54,661 nt of DNA from Pedobacter sp. HMWF019 (GCF_003061025.1 NZ_QAIL01000581.1:1-54661); one strand, 5' to 3'. Counted from the stretch's first letter, positions 8,594-18,208 are shown. The notes: a model not told the origin generated them from the sequence alone. Translations and numbers: made by a program.

Positions 8594-10005
8594 GGTTTAA
8601 TTTTTTGAAGTATTTGAAAATGTTTGAGGAGATGGAACAGCAAGAGCATCATAAAAAAGCCGTATGTTATGTTGTTGATTAGAAATTCCCAATTATTTCC
8701 GCGCCAAAGCGGTTGAAAAAAGCCGTTGAAGATGATAATGCATCCTAGTGGATAACCGCCAAATATGTTTTCAGCTTTATTGCAAAGCCATTGGGCAATT
8801 AGACCATAAAGGAACATCGCTACAAAAACAATCAAAGTACCCCCACTCAGATAGGCATCGGTTACTGGCCGGGTCTTCGCAGAAGCTGCAGATAAACGGT
8901 TTACAGCTCCGCAGGTATATACCCTTTCCATAGAGACTTTCTCTGTATTGGGTTTTTGACTCCAGAAAGTTCTTGGAATTAAGGCATAGAAGGAGTTTCT
9001 TAAAATTTCGAAGCCATAATAGGGTTGCTGGTCTGGTACGGATTTGATATACTGGCAAAACATATCTGTTTCACTGAAACGGTAGGTTAAGAAATTCCAA
9101 TTGTTATCACTGATCTTGGCTCCTTCGGAACCACTAAGCAGAAATTCGAATGCTTCCCGACGGACATCCTTTGATGGTTTGTGATTATTCCAGGATGAAG
9201 TCCTGATCATCAGGCTGAGGGTAGGCAAGGTGTATAACAAGAGGTAGAGCAAGGGAAGGAAGAAGATTAGAACTGTTTTTCTAAAGTAGGGGAAGGATAT
9301 GAAGCCGATCAGCAGCAGGTTAACAAGGAGACTTTCTTTGTAGCCACTTAATGTTTCACTTAAGAGTTGTAAACTGAGGGCTGCTCCGGCAAGTGTTATC
9401 TGAAATGGTCTCCTGTGGAAAAATCCGGAGATGAATAAGTAAGAAAGACAGCATGCAGATAAATGGAGTAAATAGTATTTGATTTGCAGAAATGAGGGAT
9501 AGTGATCCAGTACTAAAGTACAGAGGAAAGAGATGAAATACAGGCGGATCAATAGCGGAGTCAACTGCATTGTACATTGGTATTTCTGAAACAGAGTTTT
9601 GGTTTGATACTGTATACCTGTAACTAATCCGATATGTCCAAGAAGGGCTATTTGCTGGGATTTAGCGATTATAAAAGTTTGTGGGCTAATAATGAAATTA
9701 CCTTTTACCGACTCCAAGTATTTGTACCCAATATGATCTGCAAAGTAGAATATGGAGGTGCAACACATGAAACCTGCAAAAATGAGTTGTATCAGAACAA
9801 TGGGGCGCATAACCTGCAAAACCTGTGTTTGGTTGCTGTTTGTGTATTTCCATGGCGAAAAAAGTGTGTAGTAAAAGATAAACCAGGATCCTGAAAAGGC
9901 AATTAGATAGGACAGAACAGGGTGATGTGCTAATGCGAGTGAAATGAGCCAGGGTATGGCAATTGTAAATAAGTTCTGAATTTTCGTAGAGGATGTTAAA
10001 GACAT
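8587..10005 (-). CDS. Wzy-like polysaccharide polymerase (multi-pass membrane protein)
   Basis: This 472-residue protein has about 10-12 hydrophobic segments and one large hydrophilic loop at roughly residues 265-385. The loop holds a block typical of O-antigen polymerase-like proteins (NSFYALIPRTFWSQKP), and helices follow. Wzy proteins join repeat units in the periplasmic leaflet. The position among glycosyltransferases and a Wzz/BY-kinase supports this role; sequence conservation in the family is weak, so the call relies on topology, the PRxxWxxKP-type block and context. From memory, similar Pedobacter proteins are labelled exosortase Y-associated Wzy-like. It overlaps the preceding gene by 10 bp and the next by 7 bp. 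Confidence 0.8.
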   Translation of the reverse strand: MSLTSSTKIQNLFTIAIPWLISLALAHHPVLSYLIAFSGSWFIFYYTLFSPWKYTNSNQTQVLQVMRPIVLIQLIFAGFMCCTSIFYFADHIGYKYLESVKGNFIISPQTFIIAKSQQIALLGHIGLVTGIQYQTKTLFQKYQCTMQLTPLLIRLYFISFLCTLVLDHYPSFLQIKYYLLHLSACCLSYLFISGFFHRRPFQITLAGAALSLQLLSETLSGYKESLLVNLLLIGFISFPYFRKTVLIFFLPLLYLLLYTLPTLSLMIRTSSWNNHKPSKDVRREAFEFLLSGSEGAKISDNNWNFLTYRFSETDMFCQYIKSVPDQQPYYGFEILRNSFYALIPRTFWSQKPNTEKVSMERVYTCGAVNRLSAASAKTRPVTDAYLSGGTLIVFVAMFLYGLIAQWLCNKAENIFGGYPLGCIIIFNGFFQPLWRGNNWEFLINNITYGFFMMLLLFHLLKHFQILQKIKPC

Positions 10006-11111
10006 TTTAGTGTGCTTTTAACTTGTTCATAAAAGTTCCATTTAGAGATGAGTTCGGCTGAAGCGATGCCTGCCCTTTCAAGTTCTTCATTACACTGAAG
10101 AAGCTGGTCGAGTTTTGTAGTCAAATCATTCAGATCATTATTTTTAAAGACCATTCCATTAGTTGCTGTAACAAGGTCAGTAGCAGCGCCACACTGGTCG
10201 GATACCAGTACTGCTTTGCCGCAAGCCATGGCTTCATTAATAGAAAGACCCCAGGTTTCATGTAAAGAGGGCAAACAAAAAAGATTGCATGCTTTATAAA
10301 AGGAGGGCATGTTTTTTTGATTTTGAAAAGGGAGGATATGGATGTTCGGGTGTGTTTTAGCTTCTTTTTCTAGAAGGGTTTGAAGTGGTCCGGAACCAAT
10401 GTAAAGAAGATGGTGGTTCTTTTTGTTCAATTTTCTGAATGCTTTTAGAAGTAATATCGGGTTCTTTCCTTTGTTGAATTTTCCGGCGAAAAGAAGGAGG
10501 CTGTCTGTTTCTTTTAACCCAAGACTTTTGCGGATGAATGTACCCGAGCCGGTTGAATTGAAGCGTTCGTTGTCTACACTATGTGGAAGAAAATGGAGTT
10601 TTTCTTCCTTAACACCATAATACTTAAAATAAGCCTTGTTGTTGGTTCCTGCGTATAGTATGGTGTCTGCATGACTATATAGCCAGGTGAGGAAGATCTT
10701 TTTGAAAGGTCTTTTCCATAATGGGTATTTACCAGGTAAAATGGAGTCTCCCCTGAAAATGATTTTAACTTTGCCTTCAAAATGCCTTATAATTTTGAAA
10801 TGACTTAGATTTGACCAGCCATAAATCAACAGGTGCCGGGGGTTGAATTCTTCGATTTGGTGGAAGGCATCTGGATTGATGATTCCCAAAAAATGGTGCG
10901 TTCCTGGGTGTTTGGCTGTGTTTTTCAGGAAGGTGTAATCGTATCCTTCCAGGAGAGGAATATCCCAGTTGACCTGACAAAGAAACTTTCTGTCGTAAAG
11001 AGAGGTCGTTCCACAGGTGTAAAATACTTTAAGTGGGGTCCTTTTTGCCAGTAGTTGGAAGAATGGAGCATAGTATTGAATGGGATGACTGATTATAATG
11101 GCCAGTCCCAT
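9996..11111 (-). CDS. GT4-family glycosyltransferase
   Basis: This ~371-residue GT-B glycosyltransferase begins MGLAIIISHPIQYYAPFFQ, the usual opening of a GT4 subgroup. The C-terminal domain includes LLFAGKFNKGKNPILLLKAF and the E-x7-E motif in LHETWGLSINEAMACGKAVL. A GTG at 11129 would add six residues overlapping the previous gene, but I prefer the ATG at 11111 because family members start at this point; it leaves a 10-bp gap after the upstream stop. It is third in the minus-strand operon and overlaps the Wzy-like gene by 10 bp. The substrate is unknown. Confidence 0.92.
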   Translation of the reverse strand: MGLAIIISHPIQYYAPFFQLLAKRTPLKVFYTCGTTSLYDRKFLCQVNWDIPLLEGYDYTFLKNTAKHPGTHHFLGIINPDAFHQIEEFNPRHLLIYGWSNLSHFKIIRHFEGKVKIIFRGDSILPGKYPLWKRPFKKIFLTWLYSHADTILYAGTNNKAYFKYYGVKEEKLHFLPHSVDNERFNSTGSGTFIRKSLGLKETDSLLLFAGKFNKGKNPILLLKAFRKLNKKNHHLLYIGSGPLQTLLEKEAKTHPNIHILPFQNQKNMPSFYKACNLFCLPSLHETWGLSINEAMACGKAVLVSDQCGAATDLVTATNGMVFKNNDLNDLTTKLDQLLQCNEELERAGIASAELISKWNFYEQVKSTLKCL

Positions 11112-11121
11112 TTGCAGTTCT

Positions 11122-12249
11122 TTAATCACGGTCTAACAGGTTTTTAAGATGATATTTGTATTGAGGGTAATTGAAATAAAGAAGACACAGATGTTGTCGT
11201 GCATAGGCTGTTTCCTGTGGTGTTGCCTCCTCAAGATGGCTCAAAATCGTGTGATGAAGTGTTTCCAGGTCGTCCGGATCTATTAATGTACCCAGTGCAC
11301 CATTGGCTATTGCTTCTTTACTGCCGTCTTTGTTGCCACAGATAATTCGGCAACCTGTAGCAGCAGCTTCTGTAAAAACAAGGCCGAATCCTTCTTTTTT
11401 GCTTGGAAGGACAAAAATATCACATAGTAAATAGTGATCTGTAAGTGTCTTTTCGGGAATAAAGCCAATTATTTTGATATGATTTTGTAAGCTTTCTTTC
11501 CTGATCAGTTCCTGCAGGAAAGCCTTTTCTTCTTTGTCCGGGAGTCCGCCCAGGAGGTAACATATGTTGGGAAATCTCTCTCTTAATCTCTTTAGTATTC
11601 GTATCACATTCAAATAACCTTTATCACGTTCATTTGAACCGAGTCTGCAGATACTTAATAGTAGGGGTTGTGCGGGTTGTAAGTTGTAATGCGAAAGCAG
11701 GTAGCCAGGTTTATGAAGTATTCCTGGAATGTTGAAATAAGGATCCAGGCAGTTGTTCAATACGAAAGCATTCTGTCCTGTGATGCCGTGTTTTTTTTTG
11801 ATTGTTTCTGCTGTGAAATGGCTTACGCACCAAATTTGAATGTATTGCTTTATAAACAATACCTTCCATTTAGAAAGCTTTCCCCAGATTTCAATTCCAT
11901 GTGCGAGAAGGATGATCCTGGTGTTTGGCCTTAAAATTTTGATCATTAAAGCTATAGGAAGCAGGTGGATGTGACTTAGAAGGATATTTGGGTGTGACGA
12001 ACTCTTTGCAATAGCATGCAGTGTGAACAATAATTTTTGATTGTTAAACCCCTTGAACTGTGCGGATGGTATATATCTGGAATCTGCTTGTGTGGTTTGG
12101 TCTTTTAAGGAAAAGACCTGCAGTGCGGAGTTTCTTTCTGCACAAATATCTGACAGGGCTTTGCTCAACGTCCGGCATACTTTCTGAATTCCTCCGGTGT
12201 CGCAAAAGCTACTTAGCGTAAGGAATAGGATATCATGTTTTCTTTTCAT
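11122..12249 (-). CDS. GT4-family glycosyltransferase
   Basis: This 375-residue GT4 enzyme has the N-terminal FCDTGGIQKVCRTLSKAL (Gly-Gly-Ile-x-x acceptor loop), the mid-protein ILLAHGIEIWGK, and the C-terminal nucleotide-sugar domain with LLSICRLGSNERDKGYLNVI and the E-x7-E motif in KKEGFGLVFTEAAATG. It probably adds a residue to the polysaccharide repeat unit in the cytoplasm. Start and stop are coupled to the Wzz/BY-kinase gene by an ATGA overlap (12246-12249). Specificity cannot be inferred. Confidence 0.93.
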   Translation of the reverse strand: MKRKHDILFLTLSSFCDTGGIQKVCRTLSKALSDICAERNSALQVFSLKDQTTQADSRYIPSAQFKGFNNQKLLFTLHAIAKSSSHPNILLSHIHLLPIALMIKILRPNTRIILLAHGIEIWGKLSKWKVLFIKQYIQIWCVSHFTAETIKKKHGITGQNAFVLNNCLDPYFNIPGILHKPGYLLSHYNLQPAQPLLLSICRLGSNERDKGYLNVIRILKRLRERFPNICYLLGGLPDKEEKAFLQELIRKESLQNHIKIIGFIPEKTLTDHYLLCDIFVLPSKKEGFGLVFTEAAATGCRIICGNKDGSKEAIANGALGTLIDPDDLETLHHTILSHLEEATPQETAYARQHLCLLYFNYPQYKYHLKNLLDRD

Positions 12250-14516
12250 AGATCTTTGCTGTAGTTATCGGGTAGGTTATAGTATTCTTGTTGAAAATGA
12301 TCTTTCTCGAAGCCGTTTAGTATTAGAGAGATATTGGGTAACCTGAACTCTTTAAGTAGTTTTTCGGGCAGGGTAGCAGAATATTTTTTGGATATTCCGT
12401 ATCTAAGGATAAAGAGGTTAATATCTGATATCTTAAGTAGGGGAACGGTGTCTGAGACCAGGCCAACCGGAGCTGAATCGAGGAGGATATAATCGTAGGT
12501 CTTCTTTAGTTCTGCTATAAGCGCCTTCATTCTTGGGTGTTGCAGCAGTTCGGAGGGATTAGGTGGGACAGGCCCGGAGGGAATGAAACTGAGATTATTG
12601 ATAAAGGTCTTGTGGCAGATTTGAGAAGTTGTCTGCTGTCCGGAAAGATAATTGCTCAGGCCATAATGGTTGCTGATGGATAAATCGAGATGTAGCGCTG
12701 ACTTTCTCAGATCTGTAGCAATCATACATACTTTTTTATCGATTAAGCTTAATGAAGCAGCAAGATTCAATGAAACAAATGATTTGCCTTCTCCCGAATT
12801 GCCTGAAGTTATACAGATCACCTTATTGCTACTTTCTGTACAGAGGTAATCGAGATTAATACGGAGTGCTTTTATGGATTCTGAGAAATGGGAGCGGGGG
12901 TCTTCTATAGAAAGAACAGATGTAAGCCTTCTTTTTTTTGAATCTGTTCTTATATAACCTATTATTGGAAGAGAACTGAGTTCTTTCACTAATGAAGTGT
13001 CATATAACCGGGTGTTTAATTTGTGTTGCAGGAAGATGAGGAGCAAACCTGTTAGAAAACCTCCAAGCACGAAGTCGGTGTAGATTTGAATTGAAATAGG
13101 ATATACAGGTTCATCTGGTAGGGATGCATAGTCTATAATCTGTATTCCTGATATAATTGCGGCTGCGGCGATGCCTGCTTCCAGTTTTTTTTCTGAAAGG
13201 TAATTGTAAACTTTCTGATTTACTTCAAAGTCAGACTGTAGTTGTATAAAATCTTTTTCTGTTTTCGGAAATGAATGCAGCGTTTTGCGGAGTCCGGCAG
13301 TTTGATGAGAGAAGTAAGAAATGAGTTTTCCATATTGTTGCTCCTGATTTTTTAAGGTGGATTGAATAGATTGTTTGATATTGCTGATTTGGTTTTCTAC
13401 ATAAATAACGGGAGAGGCTTCGGGCTTGTAAAGCAGCAGAAGCTCTGTTTTTTTCTGTAGAAGGGAGTTGTAATTGTGCAGAAGTGCGATCAGCTGGGGG
13501 TCTTGGATGCCTTGCAAATTATAATTCAATTTATCTGTTGAGATTGGCTGATTTAAGCTTTTAAGGACCTCCCTGTTGATCAGGTTCAGGATAGATAACT
13601 GCTGTTTTTCTTTTTCAAGATCAGATAATTTAGTGATCATTTCTTTTGCGCTGGAAGAGATATCTGAAAAACCGCGGGCAGTTTTGAAGTTTTGTATTTC
13701 CGATGAGGAACGAAAAAGTACGATGGCCATTTTTTTTAACAAGGTGTCTATAAACAGGGAGGTTTGTTTGCTGGGCGCACTACGTTGTGATTTGTCGTAC
13801 TTTTGATATTCATTAAGGATAGCGTTTAGGATATCCCTGGCAAGGAAAGGATTCGGATCGCTAAATTGAAGCTTAAGAATATTTGTGTTTTGATTGTCGT
13901 CAACTTTCAGTTTTTCGATGATGTATTTAAGGAGGTTGGTTTCTTCATTGAATTTGAAGTGATAGTGCTGCGAAATATTTTTCCGTGGATTAAGAATCCG
14001 AAAAAGCAGGCCTGGAAGTACGACTATTGAGTTATACGCATACTTTCGGATGGTTTTCTTTCCTGCCAACAGGTACGAGAGTTGGAAGGCCTTTCTGCTG
14101 ACGGGTTCAAATTTAAAAAGTATTTTGTTGTAGTTTTTTCCACTTAATTCCAGGATTTGTATATCTAGGGGCTGGGCCGGATAGAGGTTGATCATCCTAA
14201 ATGGATGCGATACAAAAAAAGAAATTTTGTAATTCAAGGCAGTTATGGCTTTCCCGATTACATTTCTTGATGTCATTATTGTTTTCTCTGCTTCACTTTT
14301 GCTATTTCGGTCATAAGTATTTCTGATGGTGATGAGTTCAGAAAGCTCAGATCTTCGGTCCTCGAGTTTCAGAGATGCGCTAGCGCAGTATATAGAGGTA
14401 CTTGTATATTGGAACAGAAAGGCTAAACCGATAGATATAGCCATAACCGCTGCAATATAATTCCACTTTTTCAGGATCAAATCCCATGTTTTTAAATGAT
14501 GGTTTAAATTTTCCAT
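12246..14516 (-). CDS. Wzz/BY-kinase: polysaccharide co-polymerase with tyrosine-kinase domain
   Basis: This 756-residue inner-membrane protein controls chain length and export. A first membrane helix lies at ~18-36, followed by a Wzz domain, a long periplasmic coiled-coil region (residues ~230-440) with a GNVR-like end, and a second helix at ~490-512. The cytoplasmic BY-kinase domain has a Walker A in SGNSGEGKS (Lys578), an A' motif in MIATDLRKS and a Walker B in YDYILLDSAPVG. The C-terminal tail has only a few tyrosines (EYYNLPDNY) where Wzc-type kinases carry a larger cluster. It is the first gene of the operon; 95 bp of AT-rich DNA separate it from a divergent GT2 gene, so the operon promoter probably lies there, although no exact TAnnTTTG was found. 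Confidence 0.93.
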   Translation of the reverse strand: MENLNHHLKTWDLILKKWNYIAAVMAISIGLAFLFQYTSTSIYCASASLKLEDRRSELSELITIRNTYDRNSKSEAEKTIMTSRNVIGKAITALNYKISFFVSHPFRMINLYPAQPLDIQILELSGKNYNKILFKFEPVSRKAFQLSYLLAGKKTIRKYAYNSIVVLPGLLFRILNPRKNISQHYHFKFNEETNLLKYIIEKLKVDDNQNTNILKLQFSDPNPFLARDILNAILNEYQKYDKSQRSAPSKQTSLFIDTLLKKMAIVLFRSSSEIQNFKTARGFSDISSSAKEMITKLSDLEKEKQQLSILNLINREVLKSLNQPISTDKLNYNLQGIQDPQLIALLHNYNSLLQKKTELLLLYKPEASPVIYVENQISNIKQSIQSTLKNQEQQYGKLISYFSHQTAGLRKTLHSFPKTEKDFIQLQSDFEVNQKVYNYLSEKKLEAGIAAAAIISGIQIIDYASLPDEPVYPISIQIYTDFVLGGFLTGLLLIFLQHKLNTRLYDTSLVKELSSLPIIGYIRTDSKKRRLTSVLSIEDPRSHFSESIKALRINLDYLCTESSNKVICITSGNSGEGKSFVSLNLAASLSLIDKKVCMIATDLRKSALHLDLSISNHYGLSNYLSGQQTTSQICHKTFINNLSFIPSGPVPPNPSELLQHPRMKALIAELKKTYDYILLDSAPVGLVSDTVPLLKISDINLFILRYGISKKYSATLPEKLLKEFRLPNISLILNGFEKDHFQQEYYNLPDNYSKDL

Positions 14517-14611
14517 TAAATTAATTTTAGCCTTGTTAAGGTGTCATTTTATTCTTTTATTTAATTTATTAGTTTTAATTTTTATATTTAAAGTAAAACT
14601 ATTAATAATAA

Positions 14612-15358
14612 ATGAAAGTTAGTATAGTGAGTGTTGTTTTAAATTGCAAAGATTATATTGGTGATTGTATTCTAGCTGTTATCGGGCAGGACTATCCCGA
14701 AATTGAGTATATCGTAATAGATGGGGGTTCTACGGATGGTACATTAGATGTTATTCAACAGTACCAGGATCGTATTCATGTCTTTGTCACCCAAAAAGAT
14801 CAGGGTTTTTATGATGGGCTTAATAAGGGGATTGCCCTGGCAACGGGAGATATTATAGGAATACTAAACGCAGATGACGTCCTTGCCGCGCCTGAAACGA
14901 TTTCTATTGTTGTCCGTAAATTTATGGAAACACTGTGTTATGGGATATATGGGAATTTGGAATACACGGACAGGAAAGACATTGGAAAAGTAGTAAGGAG
15001 CTGGAAGCCTGGAGAATTCAGTCCGGAAAAGCTTAAAAGAGGATGGATGCCTCCGCATCCTACTTTATACCTGTATAGAGATCTCTATGATCGTTGTGGG
15101 AACTATTCAATGAATTTTGGTACTTCAGCAGATTATGAATTTATTCTAAGATTGTTTTGTTCATATGGAACAAGTCTGGTATATATAGATCAATTACTGG
15201 TGAAGATGCGTAAAGGAGGGATGAGTAATGCAGGTGTAAAACCATTCTTATGGGCTTGTATACACGACTACAGATCGCTGTTACTGCATGGATTTCACTG
15301 GCCTGTACTGATTACAATTTGTAAAAAGCTTAGAAAAATTAAGCAGTTTTTCTACTAA
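14612..15358 (+). CDS. GT2 glycosyltransferase (WcaA/WcaE-like)
   Basis: This 248-residue GT-A family 2 enzyme begins KVSIVSVVLNCKDYIGDCI, with the nucleotide-binding YIVIDGGSTDGTLDVI, the acidic motif ILNADD (D-x-D type) and MPPHPTLYLYRDLYDRCG near the acceptor region. It resembles the GT2 group used for colanic-acid-like polymers. It is divergent from the seven-gene operon but probably serves the same pathway. The ATG at 14612 follows an AT-rich leader. Confidence 0.9.
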   Translation: MKVSIVSVVLNCKDYIGDCILAVIGQDYPEIEYIVIDGGSTDGTLDVIQQYQDRIHVFVTQKDQGFYDGLNKGIALATGDIIGILNADDVLAAPETISIVVRKFMETLCYGIYGNLEYTDRKDIGKVVRSWKPGEFSPEKLKRGWMPPHPTLYLYRDLYDRCGNYSMNFGTSADYEFILRLFCSYGTSLVYIDQLLVKMRKGGMSNAGVKPFLWACIHDYRSLLLHGFHWPVLITICKKLRKIKQFFY

Positions 15359-15403
15359 AAAGACATAATTAGAAATATCTAACCTACCTAGATAGAATAT
15401 AGG

Positions 15404-15411
15404 TACTTTTG
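15404..15411 (+). promoter_or_regulatory. Probable -7 element for gap
   Basis: TACTTTTG is an exact match to TAnnTTTG. It lies 20 bp upstream of the gap ATG at 15432, giving a short leader. No good TTTG is seen at -33. Confidence 0.45.
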
Positions 15412-15431
15412 CGGAAAAATTAACTGTGTTC

Positions 15432-16427
15432 ATGAAGATAGCGATAAATGGTTTCGGTAGAATCGGGCGTGTTTTCCTACGTACGGCAATAGATAGAGGG
15501 GTTGATGTGATTGCGATCAATGATCTGGCAGACCCGGCAACCCTTGCACATCTGTTTAAATATGATACCGTACATCGTGGGTTTAAAGGTGAAGTCTCTT
15601 TTGATAAAGAAGCGCTGCTGATTAATGGTAAGCGGATTTTGGTATATTCCAATCCAAATGCAAATGAACTGCCCTGGGCTGAATTAGGAATAGATCTGGT
15701 ATTAGAGTCTACCGGTAAGCATACCTCAAGGACAGCAGCGTCATTGCACCTGCAGGCGGGAGCGAAACAGGTATTGATTTCAGCACCGGCATCAGATAAA
15801 GATATTCCAATGGTGATACTTGGTGTAAATGATGAGGAAATTGATCTGAAAGCGGATGTGATTTCCAATGCTTCCTGTACGACCAATAATGTAGCGCCAA
15901 TGGTTAAGGTGCTGGATGACAATTGGGGAATATTAGATGGCTATATTACAACCGTACATTCGATGACTGGGGATCAGAATTTGCATGATGCACCACATAA
16001 AGATTTAAGAAGGGCGCGCGCAGCTTCTGCTTCTATAATACCTACTTCTACAGGGGCGGCGAAGGCGATTACACATGTTTTTCCTCATTTGGACGGGAAA
16101 CTCGGCGGAGCCGGGATCAGAGTACCGGTCTTGAATGGTTCTTTGACTGATTTTACCTGTATTTTAAAGAATCCTACAACTATTGAAGAAATTAATGCAG
16201 CTTTTAGAAAAGTTTCTGAAAATGAGATGAGTGCTATTCTGGAATATACAGAGGATCCGATTGTTTCTGTTGATATTTTAGATAATCCCCATTCTTGTAT
16301 TTTTGATGCCCAGTTAACTTCTATTGTTGGAGATTTGGTTAAGGTTGTTGGCTGGTACGATAATGAATCAGGTTATTCTGCGAGGCTGGTGGATCTGGTT
16401 TTAAAAATTGCTGAACTTTATGATTAA
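15432..16427 (+). CDS. gap: Type I glyceraldehyde-3-phosphate dehydrogenase
   Basis: This 331-residue NAD-binding enzyme converts glyceraldehyde-3-phosphate to 1,3-bisphosphoglycerate in the cytoplasm. It has the N-terminal Rossmann motif NGFGRIGRVF, the catalytic S-x-A-S-C-T-T-N with Cys149 (classical numbering), the base histidine in TTVHSMTGDQ and the C-terminal WYDNESGYSARLVDL. A GTG two codons earlier (15426) is possible, but the ATG gives the family-standard start. It is followed by a GNAT gene overlapping by 8 bp and then pgk, so the next glycolytic step is encoded in the same unit. Confidence 0.97.
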   Translation: MKIAINGFGRIGRVFLRTAIDRGVDVIAINDLADPATLAHLFKYDTVHRGFKGEVSFDKEALLINGKRILVYSNPNANELPWAELGIDLVLESTGKHTSRTAASLHLQAGAKQVLISAPASDKDIPMVILGVNDEEIDLKADVISNASCTTNNVAPMVKVLDDNWGILDGYITTVHSMTGDQNLHDAPHKDLRRARAASASIIPTSTGAAKAITHVFPHLDGKLGGAGIRVPVLNGSLTDFTCILKNPTTIEEINAAFRKVSENEMSAILEYTEDPIVSVDILDNPHSCIFDAQLTSIVGDLVKVVGWYDNESGYSARLVDLVLKIAELYD

Positions 16428-16851
16428 ATTAATTACGGATAAAGATACGCTATCACTAAGGAGTACAGTGCTTAGAAATGGTGCCTCTGAGGATGATTGT
16501 ATTTTTCCTACTGATGGCGAGGGGTTTCACCTTGGGAGATTTGTGAAAGAAAAGCTGGTATGTATTGCCACGTTCTTTCCTGAAGATTATCCGGATCAGG
16601 GGGCGGGTGGATATCGCTTAAGAGGAATGGCAACAGATTCTGCTTTTGCAGGCAAAGGTTATGGAGCTCAAATTATAAATTTTGCAATAGATAAGCTAAT
16701 AGCTGAGAATGCTTCTTATATTTGGTGCAACGCACGCAGTTCTGCGGTTGGCTTTTATAAAAAACAGGGATTTGAATTGATCTCTGATGAATTTGAGGTC
16801 CCGGGAATAGGTATGCACTTTAATATGATGTACAACTTAAATAGAATATGA
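16420..16851 (+). CDS. GNAT-family N-acetyltransferase between gap and pgk
   Basis: This 143-residue single-domain GNAT protein has the acetyl-CoA pyrophosphate loop in [20 protein letters not shown] (R/Q-x-x-G-x-G/A type), the beta5 segment [19 protein letters not shown], and a C-terminal strand. I use the ATG at 16420, which overlaps the end of gap by 8 bp; an upstream TTG at 16408 is less likely. Its end overlaps the pgk start in ATGA. The acceptor is unknown. Its position inside a glycolytic operon raises the possibility of a metabolite or protein target, but this is inference. Confidence 0.9.
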   Translation: MIKLITDKDTLSLRSTVLRNGASEDDCIFPTDGEGFHLGRFVKEKLVCIATFFPEDYPDQGAGGYRLRGMATDSAFAGKGYGAQIINFAIDKLIAENASYIWCNARSSAVGFYKKQGFELISDEFEVPGIGMHFNMMYNLNRI

Positions 16852-18041
16852 AGACAATAGACCAATGCGATTTTAACGATAAAAAGGCTCTTGTAAGGGT
16901 AGATTTCAATGTGCCTTTGGATAAGGATTTTAATATTACAGATGATAAAAGGATGCGTGCTGCATTACCTACTATTAACAAGATTTTAAATGATGGTGGT
17001 GCTGTAATCTTGATGTCTCATTTAGGAAGACCAAAGGGTGGTCCTGAAGATAAATATTCTTTAAAACATATTCTTGGTGATCTTTCCAGGATGCTGGATC
17101 TGGAGGTGAAATTTGCTGATGATTGTATTGGTGAATCAGCTGTTGAAAAAGCGAAAAATCTGGAGCCGGGACAAGTATTGTTGTTAGAAAACCTTCGTTT
17201 TTACAAAGAGGAGGAAAAAGGAGATCGTGATTTTGCAGAAAAATTGGCCAGATTAGGTGATGTTTATGTAAATGATGCTTTTGGTACAGCTCATCGTGCT
17301 CACGCATCTACTGCAATTGTTGCTGAATTTTTTCCTCATGCCAAGTACTTTGGTTACCTGATGGCTGAAGAATTGAAAAATGCCGAAAAAGTAAATCACG
17401 GCGCTGTTAAGCCTTTCACTGCTATTATGGGTGGCGCTAAAGTTTCAGATAAAATTTTGCTGATTGAAAGTTTGCTTGAAAAAGTTGATAACCTGATCAT
17501 TGGAGGCGGTATGGCTTATACTTTTGCTAAAGCACAGGGTGGTGAGATCGGTACCTCACTTCTTGAAGAAGATCGGATGGCATTGTGTTTAGAATTGATG
17601 GAAAAGGCTAAGGCAAAAGGTGTTAACCTTGTTTTGCCGGTGGACACAGTCATTGCTGATAAATTTGATAATGAGGCTCAAAAGAAGGATGTAGATTCTG
17701 GTCAGATCCCTCAGGATTGGATGGGATTGGATATTGGTCCAAAATCTATTGCCTTGTTTTCTGATATCATCAAAAATTCTAAGACATTGCTTTGGAATGG
17801 TCCTATGGGAGTTTTTGAAATGGATAATTTTGCTCATGGAACACGTGCTATTGCGGATGCGGTTGTTGCTGCAACGCAGGATAATGGTGCTTTTTCCCTT
17901 ATCGGGGGAGGTGATTCTGCAGCTGCGATTGCTAAATTTAATCTGGAAGATCAGGTGAGTTATGTGTCTACCGGTGGTGGCGCATTGCTGGAATATATGG
18001 AAGGAAAGGAATTGCCTGGTGTAAAGGCAATTAATTCTTAA
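16848..18041 (+). CDS. pgk: Phosphoglycerate kinase
   Basis: This 397-residue cytoplasmic kinase makes ATP from 1,3-bisphosphoglycerate. It shows [14 protein letters not shown], the substrate arginines in [10 protein letters not shown] and [26 protein letters not shown], the hinge region [15 protein letters not shown], and the C-terminal nucleotide motifs WNGPMGVFE and GGGDSAAAI. Length is standard. Translation is probably coupled to the GNAT gene by an ATGA overlap. A hairpin terminator follows at 18097. Confidence 0.98.
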   Translation: MKTIDQCDFNDKKALVRVDFNVPLDKDFNITDDKRMRAALPTINKILNDGGAVILMSHLGRPKGGPEDKYSLKHILGDLSRMLDLEVKFADDCIGESAVEKAKNLEPGQVLLLENLRFYKEEEKGDRDFAEKLARLGDVYVNDAFGTAHRAHASTAIVAEFFPHAKYFGYLMAEELKNAEKVNHGAVKPFTAIMGGAKVSDKILLIESLLEKVDNLIIGGGMAYTFAKAQGGEIGTSLLEEDRMALCLELMEKAKAKGVNLVLPVDTVIADKFDNEAQKKDVDSGQIPQDWMGLDIGPKSIALFSDIIKNSKTLLWNGPMGVFEMDNFAHGTRAIADAVVAATQDNGAFSLIGGGDSAAAIAKFNLEDQVSYVSTGGGALLEYMEGKELPGVKAINS

Positions 18042-18096
18042 TTTGGTAAGATTTACTTTTTATTAAATTATTCTGATTGTCAGAGATATTTATTAT

Positions 18097-18134
18097 AGGC
18101 GTCTCGGTTTTTCCGAGATGCCTGTTTTGTTTTT
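18097..18134 (+). terminator. Rho-independent terminator after pgk
   Basis: An 11-bp stem (18097-18107 with 18113-18123, one G.U pair), a T5 loop and then GTTTTGTTTTT separate the gap-pgk unit from the dcw cluster. Confidence 0.8.
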
Positions 18135-18208
18135 ACCACTTGCTGTACAGCCTGTAAGGTGCTAGAATAGAAGAAAATGGTAAAAAACACCTATGTTGAA
18201 AACTTTTT

